DNA from: Enhygromyxa salina
GTDB taxonomy: Bacteria; Myxococcota_A; Polyangia; Nannocystales; Nannocystaceae
Assembly: GCF_002994615.1 (NCBI RefSeq)
Contig: NZ_PVNK01000047.1
Span: 1-64,000 of the forward strand
DNA: 64,000 bases
Direction of reading: 5' to 3'
Below are positions 51,311-60,400 of this stretch, one piece after another (position 1 is the first letter of the stretch; each line of letters opens with the position of its first letter). A program made the position numbers and the translations under genes. The notes beneath the pieces are model-generated. The model was not told the DNA's origin and searched no databases. It saw only the letters and a list, made by a program, of their open reading frames with translations.

Positions 51311-52201
51311 TCAAAGCTCGTGTTCGACGAAGTCGAGCGCGTAGTAGGGGTTGCCGTTCTCGATGTCGTCGTCCCAGTGCACGACCTTCAGCTCGGGATC
51401 GAGCAAGAACACGAAGGGGTAAAACCCTCCGTTGTAGCTGTCGCGGACCTTCTGCTCGATGTCGACGAACACGGGGATGTACGCGTCGGGGTGGGTCATG
51501 TACCAGCTTTGGGTGTCCGCGATGTCGGGCAGGCCGCCGTCGCCGCCCTCGACGATGAAGGTTACCCACCAGACCTGAAGGTCGTGGACCTTGTCGGGCA
51601 GGGTTGGGTAGGCTTCGATGTAGCCCGCGGTCGTCTCGCTGACGAGCCCGCCGAGCCAGTAGGCCATGCCGTGGCAGGGCCCGCACCACTGGGCCGAGAT
51701 GTCGACGATGAAGTGGGCCGGCTCGCCGGTCGAGTTGATCGTGAAGTTGGCGAAGTCGTAGAGGTCGACGAGCTCGCCGTGGCGATCGAAGAAGGAGTCA
51801 CGCGGGAAGGGGGTGCCCGGCGCGGTGCTGGGGTTGGACCAGCTGCCCTGGGCCAGCTCGTCTTTGTTGGGGTTGTAGGGCCACCACCCGGTGTAAATTC
51901 GGCTCTCGACGTCGAGAGGATCGGTGCCCTCGAGCAGCTCCCAGCTGTCCCAGTAGTTGTCGTCGTCGGTGTCCTTGTCGTTGGGATCGGTGCCGAGCTC
52001 GGCCTCTTCGGCGTCGGTCAGGCCGTCGGCGTCGCTGTCGAGCTCTTCGACCTCGCCGCCGGTCTCGGTCTCGCCCTCGCCCGTGTCGCCGTCGGCGGCG
52101 GGGCCATCGCCAGCGTCGTCGCTGGTGTCACAGGCGGTCGCGACGAGCAGGACAGACGAAGCCGCGAGGCCGAGGAGGCTAAAAGATGCAGTCTTGATCA
52201 T
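51311..52201 (-). CDS. Thioredoxin-fold lipoprotein with TSP3-like calcium repeat
   Basis: 296 residues. The signal peptide ends in LVATACDT (Cys24). An acidic linker is followed by a thrombospondin-type-3-like segment (DSDADGLTDAEEAELGTDPN, then DKDTDDDNYWD), which binds Ca2+ through repeated Asp. From about residue 145 a TlpA/thioredoxin domain carries the redox motif WCGPCH (ISAQWCGPCH). It probably reduces or oxidises disulfides of exported Cys-rich proteins, several of which are encoded nearby. Convergent with the GD lipoprotein (3-bp gap). Confidence 0.8.
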   Translation of the reverse strand: MIKTASFSLLGLAASSVLLVATACDTSDDAGDGPAADGDTGEGETETGGEVEELDSDADGLTDAEEAELGTDPNDKDTDDDNYWDSWELLEGTDPLDVESRIYTGWWPYNPNKDELAQGSWSNPSTAPGTPFPRDSFFDRHGELVDLYDFANFTINSTGEPAHFIVDISAQWCGPCHGMAYWLGGLVSETTAGYIEAYPTLPDKVHDLQVWWVTFIVEGGDGGLPDIADTQSWYMTHPDAYIPVFVDIEQKVRDSYNGGFYPFVFLLDPELKVVHWDDDIENGNPYYALDFVEHEL

Positions 52202-52281
52202 GGGCGGCCCAGCAGACTGCCAGCATAGGGCATGGTTCCCCCTCGGGCGAACAACAAACTCGAGCGCGGCCAGGACCGGCC

Positions 52282-52881
52282 TCAGCCGGGAGGAAGCAGC
52301 TCGCAGAGCCGGGCATGGCCGTCACGGGCGAGCGGCCAGCCGTCGCCGACGAGCACGGCTTCGACCTGCTCGAGCGCGGCCAGCCGACGGACCGAGGCCA
52401 GCGCCGCCGCCCGATCGGCGAGCTTTTGCTCGGGCAAGAGGTTGAGCCGCCCGAGCGCCTGACCGCGGATCAGATCGCCCGTGATCAACGTGGTCTGGTC
52501 GAGCAGCAGCGCGAGCTCGCCCGGGGTCTTCGACCCGTGGAGCTCGAACGCGGTCAGGCCCGGGACCAGCTCGTCACCGTCGCGCAACCACCTCGCGCAC
52601 CCAAGCGGAAGCTGATCGCGCTCGCCCGCGGGTCCGGCGAGCTCGGCCCCGAAGCGCGCCGCGAGCTCGGCCGCCGCGCGGGTGTGGTCGGAGTTGGTCA
52701 CCACGATCCACGCGGCCCCGCCGAGCTCCTCGAGCTGGCCGAGGTCGTGCTCGGACAGCGGGAGCGGATCAACGAGCACGTTGCCGCGACTGCGGATCCA
52801 CGCCAGCGAGTTGAAGTCGAGGTTTCGCGCCTGGTCGAAGACCGACCACGACCACAGATCTGCCCGATGAAGCTGCCGCAT
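52282..52881 (-). CDS. MBL-fold-like protein with altered metal motif
   Basis: 199 residues. The order of elements fits a metallo-beta-lactamase-fold hydrolase: SLAWIRSRGNVLVDPLPL, then WIVVTNSDHTRAAAELA in the place of the HxHxDH loop, TLITGDLIRG in the metal-bridging Asp position, and a closing VLVGDGWPL. The first histidines of the usual motif are replaced (NSDH), so metal binding may be altered or lost. Substrate unknown. The ATG at 52881 is chosen over longer antisense extensions. Confidence 0.65.
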   Translation of the reverse strand: MRQLHRADLWSWSVFDQARNLDFNSLAWIRSRGNVLVDPLPLSEHDLGQLEELGGAAWIVVTNSDHTRAAAELAARFGAELAGPAGERDQLPLGCARWLRDGDELVPGLTAFELHGSKTPGELALLLDQTTLITGDLIRGQALGRLNLLPEQKLADRAAALASVRRLAALEQVEAVLVGDGWPLARDGHARLCELLPPG

Positions 52882-52946
52882 GCCTCGCGCAGCATAGGCG
52901 CTCTCGCCCCTGCTCGCCCAGGCCCTCGCACGTCGCCCGATCGCGG

Positions 52947-53477
52947 TCAGAGTCCAGCCGTGGCACCGAGCAGCTCGAGGCCCTTGACGTAGCGAACCGG
53001 CAGCTCGGGGGCCAGCGTGACCGGGGGCTTGGGCCACGGCTGCCGCCGGGCGTGGAGGGTCACCTCGAAGGTGTTGCCGACCACCAACTGCTTGTCCCGA
53101 CCGTGGTCGGCGGGGCACGAGACGTACAGGGCCATCCGCGGCGGCGGCTCGCCAACACCAAGGACCTCGACCTCGATCGCCGCGACTGAATGCACGACAC
53201 CGCACGCGACCCAGTGACCGCCGTGAACGACGACGATCCGGACCTCCGCGCGAGTCGCCGTCAGCGGATCGAAGGCCGGCAACCCGGGCTCGGCGGCCTC
53301 GCTCGGCGCCGCGGGACCGCGAGGGTCGGGCGCCGGCTCCGGCTCGACGCTCGGCGCGAGCTGCCCGGCAGGAGGACGCTCGTGGGCCGGCGCCGGCTCG
53401 GCGGGCTGCGCCCCACATCCGAGCACCGCCCAACAAGAGAAGCCGACCGAGAGCGCGGACCAGGGACGCACCTGCAT
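52947..53477 (-). CDS. Hypothetical lipoprotein
   Basis: 176 residues. The signal peptide ends in AVLGCGA (Cys21). A Pro/Ala-rich spacer (about 25-70) leads to a small beta-type domain with two cysteines (VACGVV, YVSCPAD). No family recognised. It lies between the MBL-fold gene and the V4R sensor on the same strand, but gaps of 65-71 bp leave operon membership open. Confidence 0.65.
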   Translation of the reverse strand: MQVRPWSALSVGFSCWAVLGCGAQPAEPAPAHERPPAGQLAPSVEPEPAPDPRGPAAPSEAAEPGLPAFDPLTATRAEVRIVVVHGGHWVACGVVHSVAAIEVEVLGVGEPPPRMALYVSCPADHGRDKQLVVGNTFEVTLHARRQPWPKPPVTLAPELPVRYVKGLELLGATAGL

Positions 53478-53525
53478 CCCCTGAGGGTAGCGCCTTTGCT
53501 GACCCGTTCGTCGAGTCGGTCTCTC

Positions 53526-53556
53526 GGGCTGCTAGCAGCCCGGGGCTGCTAGCCCC
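53526..53556. repeat. End fragment of the palindromic element family, overlapping a stop codon
   Basis: GGGCTGCTAGCAGCCC (53526-53541) is a perfect palindrome and is followed by a second GGGCTGCTAGCCCC. Both carry the CTAGCAGCCCGGGG end motif of the 6.1-kb element. The V4R/STAS gene uses the CTAG of the second part as its TAG stop (53549-53551). Confidence 0.65.
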
Positions 53557-54574
53557 TCAGATAGCGCAGGCAGTCTTTGAGCCCCGCCTTGAGGTCGCGC
53601 AGCGTCCGGACCTCCTGCATCGAGGCGCCGAGCCGGCTGAGGGTCTGCGCCATGGACGGGCTCAGACCGGTCAGCACGCAGCGCGTCCCGAGCAGCGCGG
53701 CCGCGCGCACGACCTTGATCAGCGAATCGGCGGTCTCGGTGTCGACGGACTCGACGCCGGTCACGTCGATGACCACGCAGCGCGACTGGCTCGTGACGAT
53801 ACGCTGGAGCAGGGTCTCAACGATGGCGCTCGAGCGGCGCTCGTCGAGGGTCCCGATGATCGGCATCACCAGCACGCTGTCCCAGATCTCCATGATCGGG
53901 GTCGAGAGCTCACTGATCGCGGAGGCCTGCTCCTCGACCAGCTCCATCTTGGCCTGGAGCTCGCGCGTGAGCGAGTACTCGGTGTGCTCGAGCGCCTCGA
54001 TCCACGGGCGGGCGCGCTCGTCCCACTCGGACCGCAACCGGATCTCGAACTCGCAGCGCTCCGCCCCGCAGCCCATGCACTTGGTCTCGATCGCAACGAT
54101 CGCGCGGCCGAAGAAGGCCGAGCACCAGCCGCTCGCGTAGCCCGTGAGCGAGTGGCACACGGGCTCCTCGCTCTCGCCAAATTCCCTCAGGTGATTCTCG
54201 GCTTCGTAGGAATTTCGCCAGATCCCGATCATCTGGAAGCGGCCCGCCTCGCGGTCGAACTCCAGAAAGGTCGGCTCGACGTGGACGATGCCCTCCCAGT
54301 TGTGCATCGCAGGCCCGGCTCCAAAGCGGTCCTCCTCGGTGCCCCAGTCGTAGCTGCGCTCGAGGGTCTGAAAGTCACCGTGGCCGCACTGGTAGCCGAA
54401 TCGAGCCAGGATCGAGCGCGTGAGCTGGGGGCCGACCTGCTCGTGCAGCTGCCTCCGGAGCACCGCCAATGAGTCCTGGCGGAACACCAACATGCGGTCC
54501 TCTCCGAGAAAAAGTTGACCCGTCTCGGGCTTGAAGGCCAGCATTTCGGCGAGGTTGATGTCTTCGAGATTCAT
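53549..54574 (-). CDS. XylR_N/V4R-STAS sensor protein (RsbR-like)
   Basis: 341 residues with GAGGAG before the ATG at 54574. Residues about 10-100 fit the XylR N-terminal sensor pattern and 105-185 the V4R domain, with its Cys/His set (VCHSLTGYASGWC, KCMGCGAERC) for metal or small-molecule binding. A helical connector (about 195-225) leads to a C-terminal STAS domain (about 225-335) with RsbR-type STPIMEIWDSVLVMPI and VESVDTETADSL, where the Thr may be phosphorylated. It would sense a ligand and feed a partner-switching (stressosome-like) pathway. It is downstream of drmC on the same strand but 179 bp away. Confidence 0.8.
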   Translation of the reverse strand: MNLEDINLAEMLAFKPETGQLFLGEDRMLVFRQDSLAVLRRQLHEQVGPQLTRSILARFGYQCGHGDFQTLERSYDWGTEEDRFGAGPAMHNWEGIVHVEPTFLEFDREAGRFQMIGIWRNSYEAENHLREFGESEEPVCHSLTGYASGWCSAFFGRAIVAIETKCMGCGAERCEFEIRLRSEWDERARPWIEALEHTEYSLTRELQAKMELVEEQASAISELSTPIMEIWDSVLVMPIIGTLDERRSSAIVETLLQRIVTSQSRCVVIDVTGVESVDTETADSLIKVVRAAALLGTRCVLTGLSPSMAQTLSRLGASMQEVRTLRDLKAGLKDCLRYLRG

Positions 54575-54753
54575 GGCAGGGCTCCTCGTTTTTACACGAT
54601 TCACCGCGCCAAGAGCTGCGAGCGATTTCGTCGCTAGCCGGACTGGCCATCGCGCTTCGACCCGCGTGCCCTCCGCCAGCCCGGCGATCGACCGGCGGCG
54701 TGGGCGGCCCGCGTGGCCTCCGCGGTCGCGGTCAATCCGCGCACCCCGAGCCC

Positions 54754-55545
54754 TCACTCGCCGACGCGGCGCAGCAAGCCGTTGGCGATCAACCCCCGCC
54801 ACTGACCCAACAAGGTCCGGGCAAAGTCGCGGCTTCGCAGCAGCACGCCGGCCTCGATGTTCCTCGTGGTCCCGGCGTTGGTGAAGTTGGCGCTGCCGAC
54901 GATGCAGTGCTCGGCGTCGATGACCACGGTCTTCGCGTGCATCTGGGCGTAGAAGCCACCGTTGTGGTGCTCGGGGTCGGGGTTCCACCCGGCGGTGCGC
55001 GGATCGATGTAGAGCGCGGGCGCGATGTCCGTCCAGGTCCAGACCTCGGCCCGGAACTGCTCCAACGTGGCGTCGATCCGCTGCTCGCGGCTGCGCCGGT
55101 CTTTCGAGTCGGACCTGACCTCGAGCACCATCGTCACGTCGAGCTTGGTGGTGCACATTCGCTCGTACAGCGGCGCGAGCAGGCTCTTGTCGGTGAAGCG
55201 GTAGCCCGCCCAAAACACGCTCTCGCGCGCGCCAGAGATCAGCTCGAGCAGCTGGACCCGGGTGTCGAGGGCGGCGCTCCCGGGCGCCTCGGGCCCGGTC
55301 CACAGCAGCCGCGGGCGCTCGCGCTCGGCCCGGTCGCGCTCGCCGATCAAGGTGTCGAGCACGGCGAGCAGCGGCTCGCGCGAGAGCTCGCCGAGGACCC
55401 GGGCCAACAAGCGCGCGGTCTCGGCCTCGACGCCCCGCGCCTGGAGCTCGAGGCGCGCGAGCGGGGTCGAGAGCTTGCCCTGCGCGACCCAATCGCGCAG
55501 GTGGGCGAGGCTGGCCCGGGACACGCCGGTCAGGGTGTCGGTCAC
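54754..55545 (-). CDS. drmC: DISARM protein DrmC (phospholipase D-like)
   Basis: 263 residues, with a helical N-terminus and a phospholipase D-type domain carrying one HxKxxxxD motif (HAKTVVID, about 208-215) followed by VGSANFTNAG. This is the usual DrmC arrangement. The start overlaps the drmB stop by 4 bp (ATGA), so the two are coupled. In known DISARM systems DrmC is a core but sometimes dispensable member with unclear nuclease activity. Identity rests on domain plus position after a DUF1998 gene. Confidence 0.85.
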   Translation of the reverse strand: MTDTLTGVSRASLAHLRDWVAQGKLSTPLARLELQARGVEAETARLLARVLGELSREPLLAVLDTLIGERDRAERERPRLLWTGPEAPGSAALDTRVQLLELISGARESVFWAGYRFTDKSLLAPLYERMCTTKLDVTMVLEVRSDSKDRRSREQRIDATLEQFRAEVWTWTDIAPALYIDPRTAGWNPDPEHHNGGFYAQMHAKTVVIDAEHCIVGSANFTNAGTTRNIEAGVLLRSRDFARTLLGQWRGLIANGLLRRVGE

Positions 55546-57419
55546 GGCCGCTCACCAAAGAAGGCCAGCTGCTCGGCCTGCCCGATCGTCGGAAACACCA
55601 GGGCCCGGTCCAAGAAGCGGTTGAAGGACTCGCACGAGGTCTCGGGGATGTACACGCAGCTGTGGCAGGCGGCGCCCTCGGTGCTGCGCTCGTCGAACTC
55701 GAGCTCGGGCTGATGCAGGGCGCAGACCGGGTCGCCCGAGCACAGGGTGCCGAGCTCGAAGGCCCGGCGCAGGTGATACCGGAGGTAGCGGCCCTGGTCG
55801 ACGAGACCGCCGAGCGTGCCCTCGGACCCCGGGGTGCCGGTGCTCAGCAAGATCCCGGCCTTGCCGGGCCCGCTGTGGTTCGGCTCGCGACAATAGATCC
55901 GCTCGCGGATCGAGCTGGCCGCGTAGCCACACTCGAGCGCGATCGCGGTCATCAGCAGGTGCGAGAGCGTGTGCAGCATGTAGTAGCGCGCGCCACGAAA
56001 TTCCACGGACCCGTGGCGCTGCGCGGCCCACCGACGAAAGCCGGTCAGGAGCTGGTCGTTGCGGGCCTGGACGCACTCGCGCGCCTCCCATGCGCGCAGG
56101 CGCTCCTCGTCGAAGCGCAAGAACAGGCCCTCGCCGTTGATCTCGATCGCCGGGAGCCACTTGGGCTCGAGGGACAGCGGCGCGATCTTGGCGTCGTCGC
56201 CGTAGCTCCCGTCCGCCCGGGCGATCGCGGCTTCGAGGCGCGAGAAGCCAAACTGGGCCTGGACCTCGCGCAGCTTGGGCACGAGCACGACCCCGGCGAT
56301 GCCCTGAGGCAGGCCCTCGGCGGGCGCGCGCATGGTCCGGGCGAAGAAGCGACAGCCGAGCGGAGGCTGGTCCGCCTCCTGCTCGACGGGCGCGTTGACG
56401 AAGGCGTCGTACTCGGCCTCGTCGAGGGGTGGGAGCGCCTTGTCGGCGCCCTCGCGGCGGCGCTCGATCGCGGCGAGCACGGCCTCGTCGCCCCAGTCTG
56501 CGGGCAAGGTCGCGCGCAGCTGTGGGGTGTGCTCTCGCAAGACCCGCAGCACCTCGAGGCTGGTCACGGTCCCGAGCGTGGCCCAGTTGGCGCCGACGGC
56601 CTCGGCCAGCGCCTCGTCGTGAACCGGCAGCCACAGGGCGCTGAGGCACTGGGCGAAGTAGCCGTTGGTCGCCGTGCGGACCAGGAGCCGGGCCTTGTTC
56701 TCGCAGCGCTGACCGGCGACGTCGCGGTCTCCGAGCCACGGCCGCGCGCCGCTGCAACTGGGCCGCAGGGCCGGGATCAAGGCCTGGGCGAGCTTGGCGG
56801 TGGCCCCACAGTTCTCACACACGGCCCGGATCTCGCTGATGTCACCGGACGCGCCCTCGCGCAGCTTGATGTCGGGCGCGTCGCAGCGCGGCATGCCGCC
56901 GACCCGGTGGGTCCACGCGTCCCATGGCCAGTCGCTGATGTGGCCGTCTTCGCACACCGCGACGAAGCGCACGGGCACGGCCCGCGCCGGCTTCTTGGCG
57001 TAGCCCGGTCCGCACCGGTGGGTCCGGCCGCGGCTGCCCTCCTCGAACTCGGTCGCGTGGGCGATGCTGTGGCAGCGCTGGCACTTGAAGTAGCGCGGGA
57101 ACTCGAGGGCCTGGATGCCCTGGCGGGGCGTGGCTTCGTCAAAGTTGCACTCGGGCGGCGACTGGAGGCCGAGGTTGGGGGCCGGGTTCATCCCGAGCCC
57201 GCGCATGACCTCGATCAGCTTGGCGGTCAGGCGCGGCTCTTCGATCTGCTCGACGCCGTGCTTGGGCGCCTCGTAGCGCCAGTAGTCGAGGCCGCCGATC
57301 AGCACGGCGTCGTAGAGCAGGTCGATCATCGCGCCGGGCCCGTAGCCCATCAGCAGCTGGCTGCGGCGGATCTCGCCCTCGGGTCGATAGCTCTTCTTGG
57401 GCTTGTTGCTGCGCGCCAT
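55542..57419 (-). CDS. drmB: DISARM protein DrmB (DUF1998)
   Basis: 625 residues. The N-terminus (RRSQLLMGYGPGAMIDLL) is typical of DrmB. Zinc-binding Cys pairs follow (CQRC..., CGPG, CDAP, CENC, CENK), and the C-terminal DUF1998 core has YYMLHTLSHLLMTAIALECGY, SIRERIYC, and a late Cys set (CALHQ, CHSC...CE). DrmB partners the DrmA helicase on foreign DNA in anti-phage defence. The ATG at 57419 is 2 bp from the drmA stop. Larger open frames over this region are N-terminal extensions into drmA antisense-frame sequence and are not real. Confidence 0.9.
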   Translation of the reverse strand: MARSNKPKKSYRPEGEIRRSQLLMGYGPGAMIDLLYDAVLIGGLDYWRYEAPKHGVEQIEEPRLTAKLIEVMRGLGMNPAPNLGLQSPPECNFDEATPRQGIQALEFPRYFKCQRCHSIAHATEFEEGSRGRTHRCGPGYAKKPARAVPVRFVAVCEDGHISDWPWDAWTHRVGGMPRCDAPDIKLREGASGDISEIRAVCENCGATAKLAQALIPALRPSCSGARPWLGDRDVAGQRCENKARLLVRTATNGYFAQCLSALWLPVHDEALAEAVGANWATLGTVTSLEVLRVLREHTPQLRATLPADWGDEAVLAAIERRREGADKALPPLDEAEYDAFVNAPVEQEADQPPLGCRFFARTMRAPAEGLPQGIAGVVLVPKLREVQAQFGFSRLEAAIARADGSYGDDAKIAPLSLEPKWLPAIEINGEGLFLRFDEERLRAWEARECVQARNDQLLTGFRRWAAQRHGSVEFRGARYYMLHTLSHLLMTAIALECGYAASSIRERIYCREPNHSGPGKAGILLSTGTPGSEGTLGGLVDQGRYLRYHLRRAFELGTLCSGDPVCALHQPELEFDERSTEGAACHSCVYIPETSCESFNRFLDRALVFPTIGQAEQLAFFGERP

Positions 57420-57421
57420 CG

Positions 57422-60400
57422 TCAGGACTCCTTGGCTCCGAGCTTGAACCGGCGCCACACGTGCACGCTGGGCTCGACGTCGCGCATCGAGGTCGGCGCG
57501 ACGAAGCGGCGCTCGTCGGGGGTCAGCATCTCTTGAACCTCGGGGTCGGCGACCTGGACCTCGAGGGCGGTGCGCAGCAGCGGTCGGCCCTTGTCGCGGT
57601 GGCTGTCGAAGGGCGAGTAGTGCAGGTGCGCGAGCTTGGACTTGCGGTCGTCGATGATGCTCAGCCAGCAGTTGAGCAGGCTGTCGGCCCGGTCCCTCAC
57701 GGTCCGGGCGAACACGTCGCCGACCGCCTCCCCGCCCGCGTCGATCGCCGGCTGGTTGGCGGCCTTGCCCTGGACCGCGTCGAGGATCCGCCGCGACACC
57801 GCCTGGAGGCCGGCGGCGTTCATCGCCTCGCCCGAGGCGGTCATGTCGACCTCGAGCAGCCGGGCCAGCGCGACGACCAGGGCCGCGAGCCCGCGGTCGA
57901 TCGCCGGGGCCGAGAAGGGCGTGACGCTGGTCGCCTCGACGTGGCGGTAGAAGCTCTCGTGGTAGGCGACGAAGTGCTCGTAGTGCGAGCGATCCCGGGG
58001 CCGGTAGATGTTGTAGGCCGTGACCACGAGCCCCGGCCACTTCGACGAGCGACCGACGCGGCTGCTGGCCTGGATGTACTCGGCGGTGGTCTTGGGCTGA
58101 CCGGCGACGACCATGACCCCGAGGCGCGAGATGTCGACGCCGACGGAGATCATGTTCGAGGCCAGGAGCACGTCGACGCCCTTGCCCTCGGTGTGGGCCG
58201 TGGCCGCCCGGCCCTTGGTCGCGGCGATCCTCGCGGTGCTCTCGCGGCTGGTGAGCTCCTCGCACAGGCCGATCGTCCGACGCGCGACCCACCTGTGCGG
58301 GGGCGCGGCGTCGAGGGGCAGGCCGTCTTCTTGCTGCCGGGCCCGGGTTGCGATGTCGTCCTCGACCAGGCGCCGCATGCCGCCGAGCTCGCGCAGCGAG
58401 TTGAAGTAGCCGGCCAGGGTGAAGTAGCCGTCGCTGTCCTCGACCGAGGCGCCGCCGACCTTCTCGGTCCAGGCCGCGGCCCCGAGCACGCACAGGTAGG
58501 TCCGCAGCAGCACCCGCTTCATCGAGCGGCCGGCCGCGGCCACGCCGACGTACACGCGCCCGGGCTTGTCGTGCTCGACGCGCGAGAACCAGGTCTCGAA
58601 GGGGTCGACGCCCTGGGGCGGAAACAGGTTGGTCTCGCGTCGACCGTAGAGCGCCTGGACCTGGCGCTGGGCCCGACGCACGGTCGCGGTCGCCGCGATG
58701 ATCTTGGGCCGCACGCGCTCGCCCTCGACCTCGCGGGTGCACAGCTCCTCGATCGCGGTCTCGAACAGCCCGACCATGGTCCCGAGCGGGCCCGAGATCA
58801 GGTGGAGCTCGTCTTGCACGATCAGCTCGGGCGGCAAGAGCCCGGGGATCGCCTTGGCGGACTTGGGCACGCTGCTCGCGGGGGTCGCGGGCCCGTAGTA
58901 GCAGCTCGCGTCGCGGTGGGTCACGCGGCCGAACAGGAGGCCGGTGTCCCCGCGCCACGGCAGCATCGCGAACTTGTCGACGGTCGCGACCACGAAGCAG
59001 GGCAGCTCGCGGTAGAGCTGCTCGTCGACGAATTGCAGCGGCAGGCCGGCGCGGCTGTGCGGGGCCCTGGCGAAGGCACAGCCTTGGGCGTGGCAGCGGA
59101 CCACGACCCGCTCGATCGCCGTGGTCGTCGACTCGACGGTCAGCGACTTGGGCTCGAGCTTCTCGCCGCACCAGGGGCAGGTCTGCAGCGGGCAGGGGTG
59201 ACCGCCGCTGCCGGCCCGAAACGCGGTGAGCTGGTCCTTGAATTGCGCGAGGGTGTTGGCCGAGGCCTTGCCCCCGACCCACAGCCCGATCTCGAAGCGC
59301 CGCTCGCCGAGCTCGGCGCGGTAGCGATCTTGGCAGCGCATCATCTCGAGGGCGCAGATCAGGGTTGACGCGCGCTCGAGCTGATCGAGGGTCAGGAGGC
59401 GCAGGGTGTAGCGCAAGAGCACGGCCACGCCCTCGCCGCCGTGCGCCGTGCCCTGCCCGCGCAGGCGCCGAAGCACCAGCGTGAAGGCGATCAGGCCCAG
59501 GTAGGCCTCGGTCTTGCCGCCGCCGGTCGGAAAGAAGATCAGCTCGACCTCGTCGCGGAAGCCCGGCGCGTCCGCGTGCCCGGTGGGGTTGGCGATGTCG
59601 TCGAGGCACAGCAACACGAAGGCGAGCTGAAACAGGCGCCACTTCGGATCCTGGGCCCAGGGCTCCTTGGCTCGCTCGCCCCGCTGCTTGGCCTGAAAAA
59701 ACATCGCCCGGTTGGCGTAGGCGAAGGCCTTCAAGACCTGGCGATCGCGCGCGAGCAGCTCGATGCCGCCGCGGATCCGGCGGGCGGCCGTCCGGGCCCG
59801 CTCGACCAGGCACGCGAGGGTCTCGGCTCGCTCCGGCGACAAGCCCTGGCCCGCGCCGACCAGCGAGGTCTCGATCCAGGCCTCGTAGGCGGCCGGCAGC
59901 CCGCCGAGCGCGGCCTCGACCGCCTGCGCGTCGCCGAGCAGGCCGAGCGCCTTCATCGAGACCGTCACCGGGGCGTCGGTCCGGGCGACGACCGGCTTGA
60001 ACTCGGCCTGGGGAATCCACACGATCTCGACGCCCGTGACCCGGGGCGCGCCGGGCTCACCGAGCTCGGGTCGGAGCGAGCCCGCGACCGCCTGGGCCGC
60101 GACCCCGTGGCCGACGGCGTACTCGAACTCGTCGCGGTACTGCAGATCGTTGATCCGATCGTCGAGGTCGCTGCCGCCCTCGCCGGTCAGGTCTGGCCGG
60201 GGCAAGAAGCCGAGCTCGCAGTGGAGCTGGTACTCGAGCTGAAACAACAGGGCCTCGTCACGGTGGGCCGCGCCCTCGGGCGAGCGGCGGTTGACCACGA
60301 ACAGGGCCAGGGCCTGCGAGCCATCTCCGCGGCCTGCGTCGGCGACCCGGCCCTGCAAGATCACGCCGTTGGCGACCGGGACCCCGCGGCTGACCAGCCC

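Noticed and set aside
55542-60020. 1492-codon frame covering drmB and part of drmA
   Set aside because: The N-terminal 860 codons lie in another frame of drmA; drmB proper begins at 57419.
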